A stretch of 64,000 bases of DNA from an uncultured Peptococcaceae bacterium (GCA_910585405.1 CAJUDO010000008.1:31053-95052), one strand, 5' to 3'. Positions 16,700 to 25,621 are shown, counted from the first letter of the stretch. The notes: a model not told the origin generated them from the sequence alone. Program-made: numbers and translations.

Positions 16700-18292
16700 A
16701 TGGAAGACACAAAAATTAGAAAAGAGCTGGATCAAATCGGACTGAAAAATCTAGGGGAAATCAAACACAATTTGACCCCTGCATTGCTGGTGGAAGAGGC
16801 CTTAGCTAATGGCGAAGGGGTATTCACAGATACTGGTGCATTTCGAGTTGTAACCGGAAAGTTTACCGGGCGTTCTCCGAAGGACCGTTTCATTGTACGG
16901 CGTAGAAGCATTGAAAAACAAATTGCCTGGGGCGATGTCAACATGCCTATCGAAGCAGACGTATTTGAACGGCTGTATGATAAGGTTATGGCGTATCTGG
17001 AAGGTAAAAAAGTTTATGTGTTTGATGGATTAGCTGGTGCGGATGTGCAGTATCAGATGCAGGCGCGTATCGTCAATGAATATGCTCATCAGAATTTGTT
17101 TATGCATCAGTTGTTAGTACGTCCCAGCAAAGAAAAAATCGGCTGCTATGTGCCGGAACTGCACATGGTTTGCGCACCTGGATTTAAGTGTGATCCTGAA
17201 ATAGATGGTGTAAATTCTGACGCTGCAATTATTTTGGATTTAGAGAAACGTCTCATTCTCATTGTGGGCAGCAGCTACTGCGGAGAGATGAAAAAAGCAA
17301 TTTTTTCGTCTATGAATTATTTCCTGCCTCAGCGTAATGTATTGTCTATGCACTGCTCTGCCAATATGGACCCGGAAAGCGGTAATGTGGCATTGTTCTT
17401 TGGTTTATCCGGCACAGGCAAAACAACTTTGTCCGCCGATCCGGCCCGTAAACTTATCGGTGATGATGAACACGGCTGGTCTAATAGCGGGGTATTCAAC
17501 ATTGAAGGCGGTTGCTATGCCAAAGCGATTCGCTTGAATAGAGAACAGGAACCGGAAATTTTTGATGCAATTAAATTTGGTTCTGTAGTGGAAAACGTAG
17601 AGTTTTTCCCGAACAGCCGTAAAGTAGATTTTTATGACGGGAATTTGACAGAAAATACTCGTGCAGCTTATCCGATAGAATATATTCCCAATGCGCAGTT
17701 GAATGGTCGCGGCGGGATTCCAAAAACAGTTATTTTCCTGACAGCTGACGCTTTTGGCGTATTACCGCCTATTGCGAAATTGAATACCTTACAGGCAATG
17801 TACCATCTGCTTAGCGGCTATACCAGCAAATTGGCAGGTACCGAGCGGGGCGTAACAGAACCGCAGGCAACCTTTTCTACATGCTTTGGCGAACCGTTCT
17901 TGCCATTAGATCCTATGGTATATGCAAAAATGTTGGCTGAAAAAATTGAGAAATATAATGTAAATGTATATTTGTTAAATACAGGCTGGGTAGGCGGTCC
18001 GTATGGTATTGGCAATCGGATTAAGCTGTCCTACACCAGAACACTGGTAAGTGCTGCACTGAATGGCGATCTGGAAAATGTAGAATTTGAACAGCATCCT
18101 GTATTCAAAGTATTTATGCCGAAAAGTTGTCCTGGCATTGATGCGGAAATTTTGAACCCGATGAATTTGTGGTTTGACAAAGATGCTTATATGAAACAGG
18201 CAAAAATGTTGGGTCAAAAATTTATTGACAATTTTGCCCGCTTTGAATCAGCGCCGAATTTTGTAGTGCAGGCAGGTCCTGTTGTGGATTGA
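16700..18292 (+). CDS. pckA: Phosphoenolpyruvate carboxykinase (ATP)
   Basis: 530 aa, full-length ATP-type enzyme interconverting oxaloacetate and PEP. The P-loop kinase-1a motif FFGLSGTGKTTLSADP (about residue 235), the kinase-2 motif IGDDEHGW and the substrate-binding FTGRSPKDRFIV are present. In anaerobes of this type it often runs in the carboxylating, ATP-forming direction or links C4-dicarboxylate use to gluconeogenesis; which direction applies here is inference. Own promoter and terminator, so monocistronic. Confidence 0.96.
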   Translation: MEDTKIRKELDQIGLKNLGEIKHNLTPALLVEEALANGEGVFTDTGAFRVVTGKFTGRSPKDRFIVRRRSIEKQIAWGDVNMPIEADVFERLYDKVMAYLEGKKVYVFDGLAGADVQYQMQARIVNEYAHQNLFMHQLLVRPSKEKIGCYVPELHMVCAPGFKCDPEIDGVNSDAAIILDLEKRLILIVGSSYCGEMKKAIFSSMNYFLPQRNVLSMHCSANMDPESGNVALFFGLSGTGKTTLSADPARKLIGDDEHGWSNSGVFNIEGGCYAKAIRLNREQEPEIFDAIKFGSVVENVEFFPNSRKVDFYDGNLTENTRAAYPIEYIPNAQLNGRGGIPKTVIFLTADAFGVLPPIAKLNTLQAMYHLLSGYTSKLAGTERGVTEPQATFSTCFGEPFLPLDPMVYAKMLAEKIEKYNVNVYLLNTGWVGGPYGIGNRIKLSYTRTLVSAALNGDLENVEFEQHPVFKVFMPKSCPGIDAEILNPMNLWFDKDAYMKQAKMLGQKFIDNFARFESAPNFVVQAGPVVD

Positions 18293-18325
18293 GTATAAAA
18301 ACACAATAAAATTTAAAGAACGCAA

Positions 18326-18360
18326 AACCTCTGTTGCAATTCTTTGCAGCGGAGGTTTTT
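18326..18360 (+). terminator. Terminator of pckA
   Basis: AACCTC...GAGGTT stem, with a TGCA-containing inner part, followed by TTTTTAT. The region from here to 18608 is AT-rich and shows no gene. Confidence 0.8.
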
Positions 18361-18608
18361 ATGCTTTAGCGCATATTTACATCGTACTTTTTGGTTCTGA
18401 TTTTATAGAAATAAAAAAATGTGACAAAAATTTTTTTAGGCATAAAGTGGAAAAGGTTTGTAAATACTATAGACGGTATAAAAATCCGATATACTGAAAT
18501 ACTCAAAAAATAAAAAGAAACGCTGTTGTAATGTTCTCAATTCCCAGCACATGGCGGGATTAATTTTGAAAAACAGGTTATTCTAAAAGAGAAGGAAGTG
18601 TGAGCAAA

Positions 18609-18776
18609 ATGATTCGTTGTCCTTACTGTCATAGCACGACAGTGGGCCGTGTAGGTACCAACCAATTTTATTGTTGGAGCTGCTATTATGAATTTGCAGT
18701 GCATAAACAGGGAATTCAGTGTTTCCGCATTGTAGAGGATGGTTCGCTGGATGAAGTGAAAGAAGTCACTTTTTAG
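18609..18776 (+). CDS. Small zinc-ribbon protein (55 aa)
   Basis: Encodes 55 residues starting MIRCPYCHST with a second Cys pair in FYCWSCYYEF, i.e. CxxC-N15-CxxC, a classic zinc ribbon, then a short tail with FRIVEDGSLDEVKEVTF. AGGAAG lies about 11 nt before the ATG. Two strong hallmarks (paired CxxC and following gene with perfect ribosome site) support it being real. Function unknown; small zinc ribbons often bind nucleic acid. Confidence 0.65.
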   Translation: MIRCPYCHSTTVGRVGTNQFYCWSCYYEFAVHKQGIQCFRIVEDGSLDEVKEVTF

Positions 18777-18795
18777 AGAATAGGAGGAAACAGAT

Positions 18796-18885
18796 ATGGA
18801 TGTCAATAGAAGAAAACTGCGCCATATGGTAAAATCAGCCGGCCGTAAGGCGGAACATCTATGGGACCGGTTGATGGGGAGATAA
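18796..18885 (+). CDS. Tiny basic protein (29 aa)
   Basis: Encodes MDVNRRKLRHMVKSAGRKAE followed by HLWDRLMGR. An AGGAGG sequence sits 8 nt before the ATG, 19 nt after the zinc-ribbon gene, and a strong terminator follows at 18972, so the pair looks like a small two-gene operon. The peptide is amphipathic and basic. No known family; confidence rests on the ribosome site and placement. Confidence 0.5.
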   Translation: MDVNRRKLRHMVKSAGRKAEHLWDRLMGR

Positions 18886-18971
18886 AAACTGTTTTGTAAT
18901 GTAACTGAAAAAAACTGCCAAGGGATCAGCGCATTAGGCAGGGGCTCATATGGAGTAAGCGAAGTGTTCAT

Positions 18972-19009
18972 AAAAACCGGCGCGGTTTATGTCGCGCCGG
19001 TTTTTATGG
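18972..19009 (+). terminator. Strong terminator after the two small genes
   Basis: A stem of AAAAACCGGCGCG paired with CGCGCCGGTTTTT around a GTTTATGT loop, followed by TATGG. It can also act on the minus strand, where ylbJ transcription arrives. Confidence 0.9.
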
Positions 19010-19167
19010 TTTTCTCTTTTTTGCTAAGATGAACCAAGAACGAAAATGTTACAGTTATTTTCTGTTTGCAATAACTTTTTTTCTGTCAATAGAATTTTTT
19101 GAATCTTTGAGAAAGGAGAATGCATTTGTCGTGATGACTGTAATATTGTGAGAGCACTATAAGATTT

Positions 19168-20358
19168 TTATTTGAACAGGGGTGGCCTTGCGAGAAGGCG
19201 AGAAACTAAACGGAAAAGCACGGATAAGCACAGCAGAATGGCGAAAGCCCACAACGGGAAAAACCAGAGCAGATAATAAGGTAGATTGCCAGCGGCAGGA
19301 TACAGTTGCTGCCACACATTTACAGAAAAAATATGTGGGAACAACACTGTAAGAAAAGGAATATATACAGCAGCCAGCAATCCTTGCAATGGTCGGCAAA
19401 GACAGTACAAGCGGGAAGAAATTTGTTGACCTGCTAAAATGCTATTGACTTGTGCTTGAATGGAGAGTCCGCTCCAACCCAAAATAAAGCTGATGACCAT
19501 GAGTTGTTGCAATAAGTCTGTCTGGCACTCTGCGGCAAACTTAGCTCCCAATGTCATTTCCAACAGACCGGCGCTCAAAGCAGTAGAAAGTTGAGGGTCC
19601 AGATGCAGTAATTTCAGCAGAGCTGCAAAAAAAGTTTGCAGAATATTTAGCAATCCGCTGGCTTGCAGCAGAGAAAGCAACACGGAAAATAATAGCACAA
19701 AACCTCCGATTTTGATGATACTGTCCAATCCCTTTTGTACTGCCTGCCCCAAGAGCGCACCGAAGGATTGGCGATGCGCAGCCTGATATTGCTGGAGTTG
19801 CGAAATAGCTGTGCGCAATAGTCTGCGGGGCACGATAGCTTGTCGGCAGGGTTCTGCGGTAAAGCGCAATAAAATACCGATGGTGAGATTGGCAAGATAA
19901 TGGGCGGACAATAACAGCACACCCAACTGTGGTTGGTGCAGCATAGACAGCGGGACGGAAATGAGCAGAAACAATGGACTGGAGTTGTTGGTAAAAGCAG
20001 CTAAGCGGGCGGCCTCCTGCGGTGTGCAGAGGGATTGCTCTTTCAGGGAAGCGGTGAGAATGGCCCCCATGGGAAAGCCGGAAGTAAAGCCTAATGCTAC
20101 AGCAAATCCCGCTTCACCGGGCAGACGGAACAAAGGCCGCATAACAGGCTCTAAGAGTACGCCTAAAAAGCGTACAAAACCTAAAGAGAGCAACAAATCT
20201 GCGGCGATGAAAAAAGGCAGCAGCGAGGGCAAAAGGTGGGTAATCCAGGTTTCCAGACCACGGCACGCGCCATCATAAGCCGCCTGGGGATAGCATAACA
20301 TAGCCAACGTGGCCAGCAGAATAAGCAATAAGAAAAAAAGCTCAGAGATTCGTTTCAT
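19168..20358 (-). CDS. ylbJ: Sporulation integral membrane protein YlbJ-like
   Basis: 396 aa, about eight to ten hydrophobic helices, with two nucleoside-recognition (Gate)-type halves: LPSLLPFFIAADLLLSLGFV and ALGFTSGFPMGAILTASL in the first, and the second half starting near residue 205. The FTSGFPMGA segment and overall length match YlbJ, required for spore cortex formation in Bacillus. Lies 41 nt downstream of tmcAL on the same strand; YlbJ and YlbM (TmcAL) are also neighbours in Bacillus. The start codon lies in the loop of a terminator-like hairpin (20335-20379). Confidence 0.85.
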   Translation of the reverse strand: MKRISELFFLLLILLATLAMLCYPQAAYDGACRGLETWITHLLPSLLPFFIAADLLLSLGFVRFLGVLLEPVMRPLFRLPGEAGFAVALGFTSGFPMGAILTASLKEQSLCTPQEAARLAAFTNNSSPLFLLISVPLSMLHQPQLGVLLLSAHYLANLTIGILLRFTAEPCRQAIVPRRLLRTAISQLQQYQAAHRQSFGALLGQAVQKGLDSIIKIGGFVLLFSVLLSLLQASGLLNILQTFFAALLKLLHLDPQLSTALSAGLLEMTLGAKFAAECQTDLLQQLMVISFILGWSGLSIQAQVNSILAGQQISSRLYCLCRPLQGLLAAVYIPFLTVLFPHIFSVNVWQQLYPAAGNLPYYLLWFFPLWAFAILLCLSVLFRLVSRLLARPPLFK

Positions 20359-20379
20359 GAATAATCACCTGAGCTTTTT
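20335..20379 (-). terminator. Terminator-like hairpin enclosing the ylbJ start
   Basis: AAAAAGCTCAG and CTGAGCTTTTT are exact 11-bp inverted repeats with a 23-nt loop. On the minus-strand RNA the loop contains the ribosome site (GGTGATT) and AUG of ylbJ, and the descending arm runs into a U-rich stretch. It lies just after the tmcAL stop at 20400, so it could both end tmcAL transcription and control ylbJ. Confidence 0.65.
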
Positions 20380-20399
20380 ATATGCGGAAAATCTGCAGA

Positions 20400-21614
20400 T
20401 TAGACCTGTACAGGCCCGCGAAGAAAATCTAAATTGGTTTTGCGCAAAAAAGAGAGAGCGTATCCCATTGTGTAAAGATTGGTTGCACGGCAATCCAGAG
20501 CTAACATTTGTTGTCCTGTTTCAGACAATTGCCGTTGCTGTCGCGCGGGACGAATCAGTATAGGCAACTGTGCTTTCCGCTTCATTTCTTTGAGAACTTT
20601 CTGTCCGGTTGCATTAAAGCCCAGCACCCGTAAATATTGAGGCGTATGCCAGTCCATTTGCTGTGTCATGTTCAAAAGCAGATGAATCAGGGTGCGTTGA
20701 ATACGGGTATAGGTGTAGCGTTTGGATTTGACAGCGTGGCACAATTCTTCTAACGTATCAGTTTGTTGGGCAGCAGAGTAAATGCGGTTTTCCAACCCTT
20801 CCTGCATTTCTAAAATAAGGCGCAATTCTTCTGGTGTGCTGCGGCGCAAAAGGGCGAATAATATCTGTGTAAATTGTTCATTGTGCATAGGCAGATATCC
20901 CTGCTGTATTTGTCGATGAATAATATCTGTCACTGGTCCTGGGACCTGCGTCTGCCATAGGGATTGTTCCTCCAACAGTAATTTGCGTACCGCAGAAGCA
21001 CTGGCAAAGCCCTGACTGATTGGCGGAACTTTGTCATCATGATATGTACCTTTGCGGCTGATTAACAGAGGCTCCATGGGCAAGTGCTCTTGTTGAATGG
21101 TCTGTAAATAATGCAGCGCCAGGATATTGTTGGGGGATTGCAGCAACTGCGCACCGTCAATTTGTAGCTGTTCCAGAGCTTTTTGGCGGGCAGCCGGATA
21201 AGAAAGCCCCAGCTGCAAATGTTGCTGCAATGCAGCTTGAAAATGGGGAGGTTCTTGAGACAAAAATTGCGCTAACTGTTGTAAAACGTCAATTTGTTGA
21301 CTCTCTACGCCACAGGAGAGTGTTTGCACCACGCCGGTGGCGGCGAGGGTTTGTACTGCGCCAGAGGCAAAATAACCGGCGCTACGCACAGAAAATGCTG
21401 TGGGCAGCTCCAAAACTAAATCAACACCGCAGGAAAGGGCCATTTTTGCCCGTGTCCATTTATCAAAAATAGCAGCGGTGCCTCGCTGTGTGAAATTTCC
21501 ACTCATTACGGCAACGATACCATCGGTTTGCTGAAGTGTCTTCGTTTGCTCGATATGATATAGATGACCATTGTGAAAGGGATTATATTCTGCAACAATG
21601 CCAGTAACCTGCAT
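20400..21614 (-). CDS. tmcAL: tRNA(Met) cytidine acetate ligase
   Basis: 404 aa, formerly YlbM. The nucleotidyltransferase motif GIVAEYNPFHNGHLYHI at the N-terminus contains the HxGH-like site, followed by VAVMSGNFTQRGTAAIFDKW and DLVLELPTAFSVRSAGYFA. It forms N4-acetylcytidine at the wobble position of elongator tRNA-Met using acetate and ATP; that tRNA is encoded at 63560. First gene of the minus-strand tmcAL-ylbJ unit. Confidence 0.93.
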   Translation of the reverse strand: MQVTGIVAEYNPFHNGHLYHIEQTKTLQQTDGIVAVMSGNFTQRGTAAIFDKWTRAKMALSCGVDLVLELPTAFSVRSAGYFASGAVQTLAATGVVQTLSCGVESQQIDVLQQLAQFLSQEPPHFQAALQQHLQLGLSYPAARQKALEQLQIDGAQLLQSPNNILALHYLQTIQQEHLPMEPLLISRKGTYHDDKVPPISQGFASASAVRKLLLEEQSLWQTQVPGPVTDIIHRQIQQGYLPMHNEQFTQILFALLRRSTPEELRLILEMQEGLENRIYSAAQQTDTLEELCHAVKSKRYTYTRIQRTLIHLLLNMTQQMDWHTPQYLRVLGFNATGQKVLKEMKRKAQLPILIRPARQQRQLSETGQQMLALDCRATNLYTMGYALSFLRKTNLDFLRGPVQV

Positions 21615-21650
21615 AAAAAATTCGCCGTCCCGTAAAAAAGATTTATTAGC

Positions 21651-21679
21651 ATTTTAATGCAGTTTGTGCCTGAATGCAA
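21651..21679 (-). promoter_or_regulatory. Sigma-A promoter for tmcAL
   Basis: On the minus strand: TTGCAT (21679-21674), 17-nt spacer, TAAAAT (21656-21651). Divergent from the yceD promoter. Confidence 0.65.
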
Positions 21680-21771
21680 GTATATAAGAAAAAGAGGATG
21701 AAGAGTAAAAAGTGAAAAAGGGTATAAGAGGCGGATTTGTGTCAAACCTAGAAAATCTTATTCAATATTTC

Positions 21772-21800
21772 TTGACAATCCTCTACACGATATATATAAT
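21772..21800 (+). promoter_or_regulatory. Sigma-A promoter for yceD-rpmF
   Basis: TTGACA (21772-21777), 17-nt spacer, TATAAT (21795-21800). The predicted transcription start near 21807 leaves no room for a ribosome site before GTG 21816 and so supports the TTG start at 21858 for the next gene. Confidence 0.9.
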
Positions 21801-21857
21801 TAAAAAGGTTAAGTAGTGATTGCATTTGACAGTGCTTCTGATGAAGGAGTGGCAAAA

Positions 21858-22394
21858 TTGACTTTGGAATTGGATATCAGTAGGGTACGCAGTGTCAAGG
21901 GCAGTCGAGAAAGCTACCATGCGGAAAACGAACAGATTGACTTGATGGATATTGACTGGCAGTTGGCAGAGCCGTTGACAGTCGACGCGGAGATTGATCA
22001 TGAAGGAAATTTTTTGGCATTGCGTGGCGAAGCTCGTACTGTTGTAAAAGGCCTTTGCTGCCGTTGCTTGGAGCCGGTAACAGTTCCGGTGAATTGCAGT
22101 TTTGCGGAGCAATTGCTCTATGCGAAGGATGTATCGCTTTTTTCCCATTTAGCTGTTGGTGAAGTGGAAGAAAAGTATTTTATCTATGATAACGATACTT
22201 TGGACATCACGGACATCGTTCGGGAAAGTATATTGGCAGAGTTGCCGCAGAAAGTTCTGTGCAAGGATGATTGCCGCGGATTATGTCCAAAGTGTGGAAA
22301 AAATTTAAATCAAGGTCAATGCGATTGCGATTTGCATGAGGTAGATCCTCGTTTAGCCATTTTGGCGAAATTGAAGGAAGCTGAGGAGGTGTAA
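21858..22394 (+). CDS. yceD: DUF177 (YceD) family protein, large-subunit rRNA accumulation
   Basis: 178 aa from a TTG start with AAGGAG at 21844 and an 8-nt spacer; a longer reading from GTG 21816 would start almost at the transcription start. It contains the YceD pattern: LRGEARTVVKGLCCRCLEPV mid-protein with a CxxC, and a C-terminal zinc-type motif (CKDDCRGLCPKCGKNLNQGQ). It always precedes rpmF in bacteria and is linked to 23S rRNA accumulation. The stop is 3 nt before rpmF. Confidence 0.9.
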   Translation: MTLELDISRVRSVKGSRESYHAENEQIDLMDIDWQLAEPLTVDAEIDHEGNFLALRGEARTVVKGLCCRCLEPVTVPVNCSFAEQLLYAKDVSLFSHLAVGEVEEKYFIYDNDTLDITDIVRESILAELPQKVLCKDDCRGLCPKCGKNLNQGQCDCDLHEVDPRLAILAKLKEAEEV

Positions 22395-22397
22395 AGA

Positions 22398-22592
22398 ATG
22401 GGTGTAGCACCAAGTAAAAGATCGAAAGCTAGAACAAGAAGAAAAAGAACTGCATGGTCTAAGTTGACCGCTGCTGGCACAATGGAATGCCCACAGTGCC
22501 ATGAAGTAAAATTGCCGCACAGAGTTTGCCCTTCCTGCGGTTATTACAAAGGTCGTGAAGTAGTTGCTAAAAAAGTTGCAGCTGCTGAATAA
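22398..22592 (+). CDS. rpmF: 50S ribosomal protein L32
   Basis: 64 aa. MGVAPSKRSKARTRRKRTAW, then ECPQCHEVKLPHRVCPSCGYYKGREV, the zinc-binding (4-Cys) form of L32. AGGAGG lies 8-9 nt before the start, inside the end of yceD. Followed by a perfect terminator. In many Firmicutes fatty-acid genes follow rpmF; here the unit ends. Confidence 0.97.
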   Translation: MGVAPSKRSKARTRRKRTAWSKLTAAGTMECPQCHEVKLPHRVCPSCGYYKGREVVAKKVAAAE

Positions 22593-22600
22593 TAAAACAA

Positions 22601-22632
22601 AAACAACCGGTGATAAAAACCGGTTGTTTTTT
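22601..22632 (+). terminator. Terminator of yceD-rpmF
   Basis: AAACAACCGGT paired with ACCGGTTGTTT around GATAAAA, then TTTTTAT. Confidence 0.92.
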
Positions 22633-22712
22633 ATATTTATCCGGAAAATATCCGGTAGGGGGGACAGTATGAGAAACGCATATCCTGCAAGCTATTTTAC
22701 AGGAGCACGGCG

Positions 22713-23333
22713 TTATTGATTATTGGGTTCTTTCTGTGACGGTTTAGAAGTGTCTTTTGTATCCTTTTCATGGTTTGTCCATTTTTTCAGCAGCTCTGCG
22801 CTTTTGAATTTTATGACTACCTTTTTTTCCGGCGTTTGGTCTGTATATTTACCCGATGAAGATGCATCGTTGTCCGTAAAACACATGGGCGGGAACAGTA
22901 CGCACCACCAATTATGCCCCTGTCCCTCGCCAATCAGGATACGCAGGGCTTCATAGTTGCCGGCAGGCAGACTGAAACTGCCGTAGTATTTGATAGGAAA
23001 ATCAAAGCGGCCGTATTGCAGTGTCACTTGATAACCACTATGTTGTTGCTGCAGCGTTTGCTGTGCAATTTGCTCGATTTGAGGCAGACTGCGCTGGATG
23101 ATTTGTCGACTTTCCGCTATCGAGCAGGATTGCTCTAGCTGCGGTTTTAAATAGGTTACCACGGCATCTTTTACCTGTAACTTCAAAGCCTGGTCTGCCT
23201 GGCTGTCGCTGTTGGCAAGTACGTGAATGCGAATCAGGCTGTCAGAATCAATTTGGGTAGCGAATTCCATATTGGAAACGAAAATAAATAATGCCAGCAA
23301 AACCAGCACAATCATTGCTTTTCTTCTTTGCAT
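22713..23333 (-). CDS. spoIIR: Stage II sporulation protein R
   Basis: 206 aa. One N-terminal membrane or signal helix (IVLVLLALFIFVSN) and the SpoIIR core LIRIHVLANSDSQADQALKL, VKDAVVTYL, and GQGHNWWCVLFPPMCF. In Bacillus SpoIIR is made in the forespore and triggers SpoIIGA to process pro-sigma-E. AGAGGTG lies before the ATG. Presence with ylbJ and sigH means the lineage sporulates or recently did; the window cannot say which. Confidence 0.92.
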   Translation of the reverse strand: MQRRKAMIVLVLLALFIFVSNMEFATQIDSDSLIRIHVLANSDSQADQALKLQVKDAVVTYLKPQLEQSCSIAESRQIIQRSLPQIEQIAQQTLQQQHSGYQVTLQYGRFDFPIKYYGSFSLPAGNYEALRILIGEGQGHNWWCVLFPPMCFTDNDASSSGKYTDQTPEKKVVIKFKSAELLKKWTNHEKDTKDTSKPSQKEPNNQ

Positions 23334-23521
23334 GTCACAACACCTCTTTCTGTTGTTAGTGTTGCCGCAATAGAAGCGTTTTAAACAAAATAATATGAAT
23401 TATCAAGCAGATAAGAAAAATATAAAAAAGAACATAGCCGATAGAGAAAAAACATGCTATGATAATGGGGCTATGACAAACGTGTAAATGAAAGTGTAGT
23501 GATAAAAGGAAGGAGTAACAT

Positions 23522-24019
23522 ATGGCGGAAAAATCCACAATGAAAACGAATGTGATGCGCGTACTAGACCAAAAGAAAGTAGCATACAGTCATCATTGTT
23601 ATGCTGATACAGGAGCGATCAGTGGTGCCGAGGTGGCGGAAGCGCTACATCAGGACCCCAACAGAGCATTTAAGACCTTGGTGACCACAGGCAAATCTAA
23701 AACGCATTATGTATTCATGGTGCCAGTACTGGAAGAGTTGGATTTAAAAAAAGCGGCGGCTGCAGTGGGAGAAAAATCCATTGAGATGCTGAAATCCAAG
23801 GAGCTGTTGGGGCTTACCGGATATGTGCATGGCGGCTGTTCGCCCATTGGAATGAAAAAGCAGTTTCACACAGTCATTCATCAAACTGCTGCCGCATATG
23901 ATACGATTATGTTTAGCGCAGGAAAGATTGGATATCAGGTAGAATTGCCTTTGACTGATTTACAAAAAGTAATTCCTGTTCAGGTGGCAGATGTTATTGT
24001 AGAACATGCGCCTGCATGA
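23522..24019 (+). CDS. ybaK: Cys-tRNA(Pro)/Cys-tRNA(Cys) deacylase
   Basis: 165 aa YbaK/EbsC family. The fold motifs VAEALHQDPNRAFKTLVTTG, the catalytic-lysine region, and GYVHGGCSPIGMKKQFHTVI match the family that hydrolyses Cys mischarged on tRNA-Pro. AAGGAG lies 8 nt before ATG. Single gene. Confidence 0.92.
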   Translation: MAEKSTMKTNVMRVLDQKKVAYSHHCYADTGAISGAEVAEALHQDPNRAFKTLVTTGKSKTHYVFMVPVLEELDLKKAAAAVGEKSIEMLKSKELLGLTGYVHGGCSPIGMKKQFHTVIHQTAAAYDTIMFSAGKIGYQVELPLTDLQKVIPVQVADVIVEHAPA

Positions 24020-24185
24020 TACGTTCTGTAGCTTGGGTGATGGAGAACAAATCAAGCAGAATCAAACTCTGTGATAAAACGAGGTCAATAGACAATACGG
24101 TGTGGGGTTGATTTGGAATGTTTTCTAAATAGTTTATCTGGCAAAAAAGGATTTTCATTCAAAGACCGCGTAATTAGGAAAATAG

Positions 24186-24214
24186 TTGCATGATATTTCG
24201 TAAAAGGCTATAAT
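24186..24214 (+). promoter_or_regulatory. Sigma-A promoter for the traB-family gene
   Basis: TTGCAT (24186-24191), 17-nt spacer, TATAAT (24209-24214), with the ATG at 24266. Nothing else is seen in 24020-24185. Confidence 0.7.
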
Positions 24215-24265
24215 TTAGAAAGCAATGCATGAAAGTTTTCCAAATTAAAAGAAGGGACGCAATCA

Positions 24266-25432
24266 ATGAGCGACGAAGAACATATTACCCGTGTCCAATA
24301 TCAGGACAAAGAAATTATTCTAATTGCCACGGCCCATGTGTCTAAGGCCAGCGCGGAGTTGGTGAAGGAAGTAATAGACCGAGAGCAGCCAGACAGTATT
24401 TGCGTGGAATTAGATGAAGACCGTTATCAAAATATAAAAAATCCCAAGGAATGGTCAGATACAGATTTGGTAGAGGTTATCAAAGAAAAAAAGGTTGGCT
24501 TTATGTTGGCCAATTTGGTTTTGGGCTCTTATCAGAAAAAATTAGCCGATCAGTTGGGTACAGATGTGGGGCAGGAAATGCTTCAGGGGATTCAGGCGGC
24601 AGAAGAAACCGGTGCGCAACTAGTACTGGCAGACCGCAGCATTCAGACGACCTTTATGCGTATTTGGCGTAAGATGACGCTCAAAGAGAAATTTGAACTA
24701 CTGTTGAATTTATTTTTTGCCTTAGATGATGAGGAAGAAAATGAGATTACAGATGAGGAAATCGCTAATTTGCTGCAAAAGGATATGCTGGAAGGCGCGA
24801 TGGCCAATATGAAGGAAGAATTCCCTAAAATCGGCGATATTCTTTTGTGCGAACGGGACCAGCATTTGGCGAACAAGATTAAACATGCACCGGGCAAGAA
24901 AGTAGTAGCAATTTTGGGTGGTGGTCACGTAGCCGGCGTAAAAGAAGAAATTTTCAAAGAACAGAATATGCAGGAAATTACCACAGTACCAGCGGCAGGG
25001 AAAACGATGAAGGTAATAGGTTGGGCAATCCCTATTGCGATTATTGTTTTAATTCTTTATGGCTTTACCCAGAGTACACAGACAGGCTTGGAGCAGATTC
25101 TTAGTTGGGTACTTTGGAATGGCACGTTGGCAGCGTTATTTACAGCGATCATGTTGGGACATCCGTTGAGTGTGCTCACGGCTTTTGTTGTGGCGCCAAT
25201 TTCCTCCTTGAATCCGATGTTGGCTTGCGGTTGGTTTGCAGGGTTGATGGAGGCTCATATTCGAAAGCCGAAGGTTGAAGATGTGAGCAATATTTCAAAT
25301 GATATTTTTAGCATCAAGGGATTGTTTCATAATCGATTTTTGCGCACACTGCTTATCGTTATTATGGCCAATATAGGCAGTTCTCTGGGTACTGTGATTG
25401 CAGGACTGGATATTATTAAGAGTTTGTTCTAG
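24266..25432 (+). CDS. TraB/PrgY-family membrane protein
   Basis: 388 aa. The N-terminal soluble domain has the TraB/TIKI signature (IILIATAHVSKASAELVKEV, PDSICVELDEDRY, and later VAILGGGHVAGVK); the C-terminal third has about four helices (from about 245). Enterococcal relatives (TraB/PrgY) block pheromone activity; TIKI relatives are membrane proteases, so a metal-dependent peptidase role is possible. Own promoter; no partner gene nearby. Confidence 0.88.
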   Translation: MSDEEHITRVQYQDKEIILIATAHVSKASAELVKEVIDREQPDSICVELDEDRYQNIKNPKEWSDTDLVEVIKEKKVGFMLANLVLGSYQKKLADQLGTDVGQEMLQGIQAAEETGAQLVLADRSIQTTFMRIWRKMTLKEKFELLLNLFFALDDEEENEITDEEIANLLQKDMLEGAMANMKEEFPKIGDILLCERDQHLANKIKHAPGKKVVAILGGGHVAGVKEEIFKEQNMQEITTVPAAGKTMKVIGWAIPIAIIVLILYGFTQSTQTGLEQILSWVLWNGTLAALFTAIMLGHPLSVLTAFVVAPISSLNPMLACGWFAGLMEAHIRKPKVEDVSNISNDIFSIKGLFHNRFLRTLLIVIMANIGSSLGTVIAGLDIIKSLF

Positions 25433-25621
25433 CTCTCTATGGAAATTGTGCAGTATCTATGAAAAATTTATTTTTATGCTGCGACACAATTTTCTGCTGT
25501 TTGAGCCTAATAAGACCGGAACCATTAGCTTCTTCAGGACACTTTTTTTGAAAAAGAGGGGAAATGGCTATAAAAAGGGAAATAAGTGGACTTTGTATAC
25601 AGTATATAGATGAAAAATCTA
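25433..25621. other. Intergenic, no gene seen
   Basis: This AT-rich stretch between the traB-family gene and the citrate synthase promoter holds short frames on both strands but none with a ribosome site. No clear terminator hairpin is visible after 25432. Confidence 0.5.

Noticed and set aside
18537..18971. 144-aa minus-strand frame opposite the two tiny genes
   Set aside because: It is antisense to both small genes; the plus-strand frames have ribosome sites and CxxC motifs.
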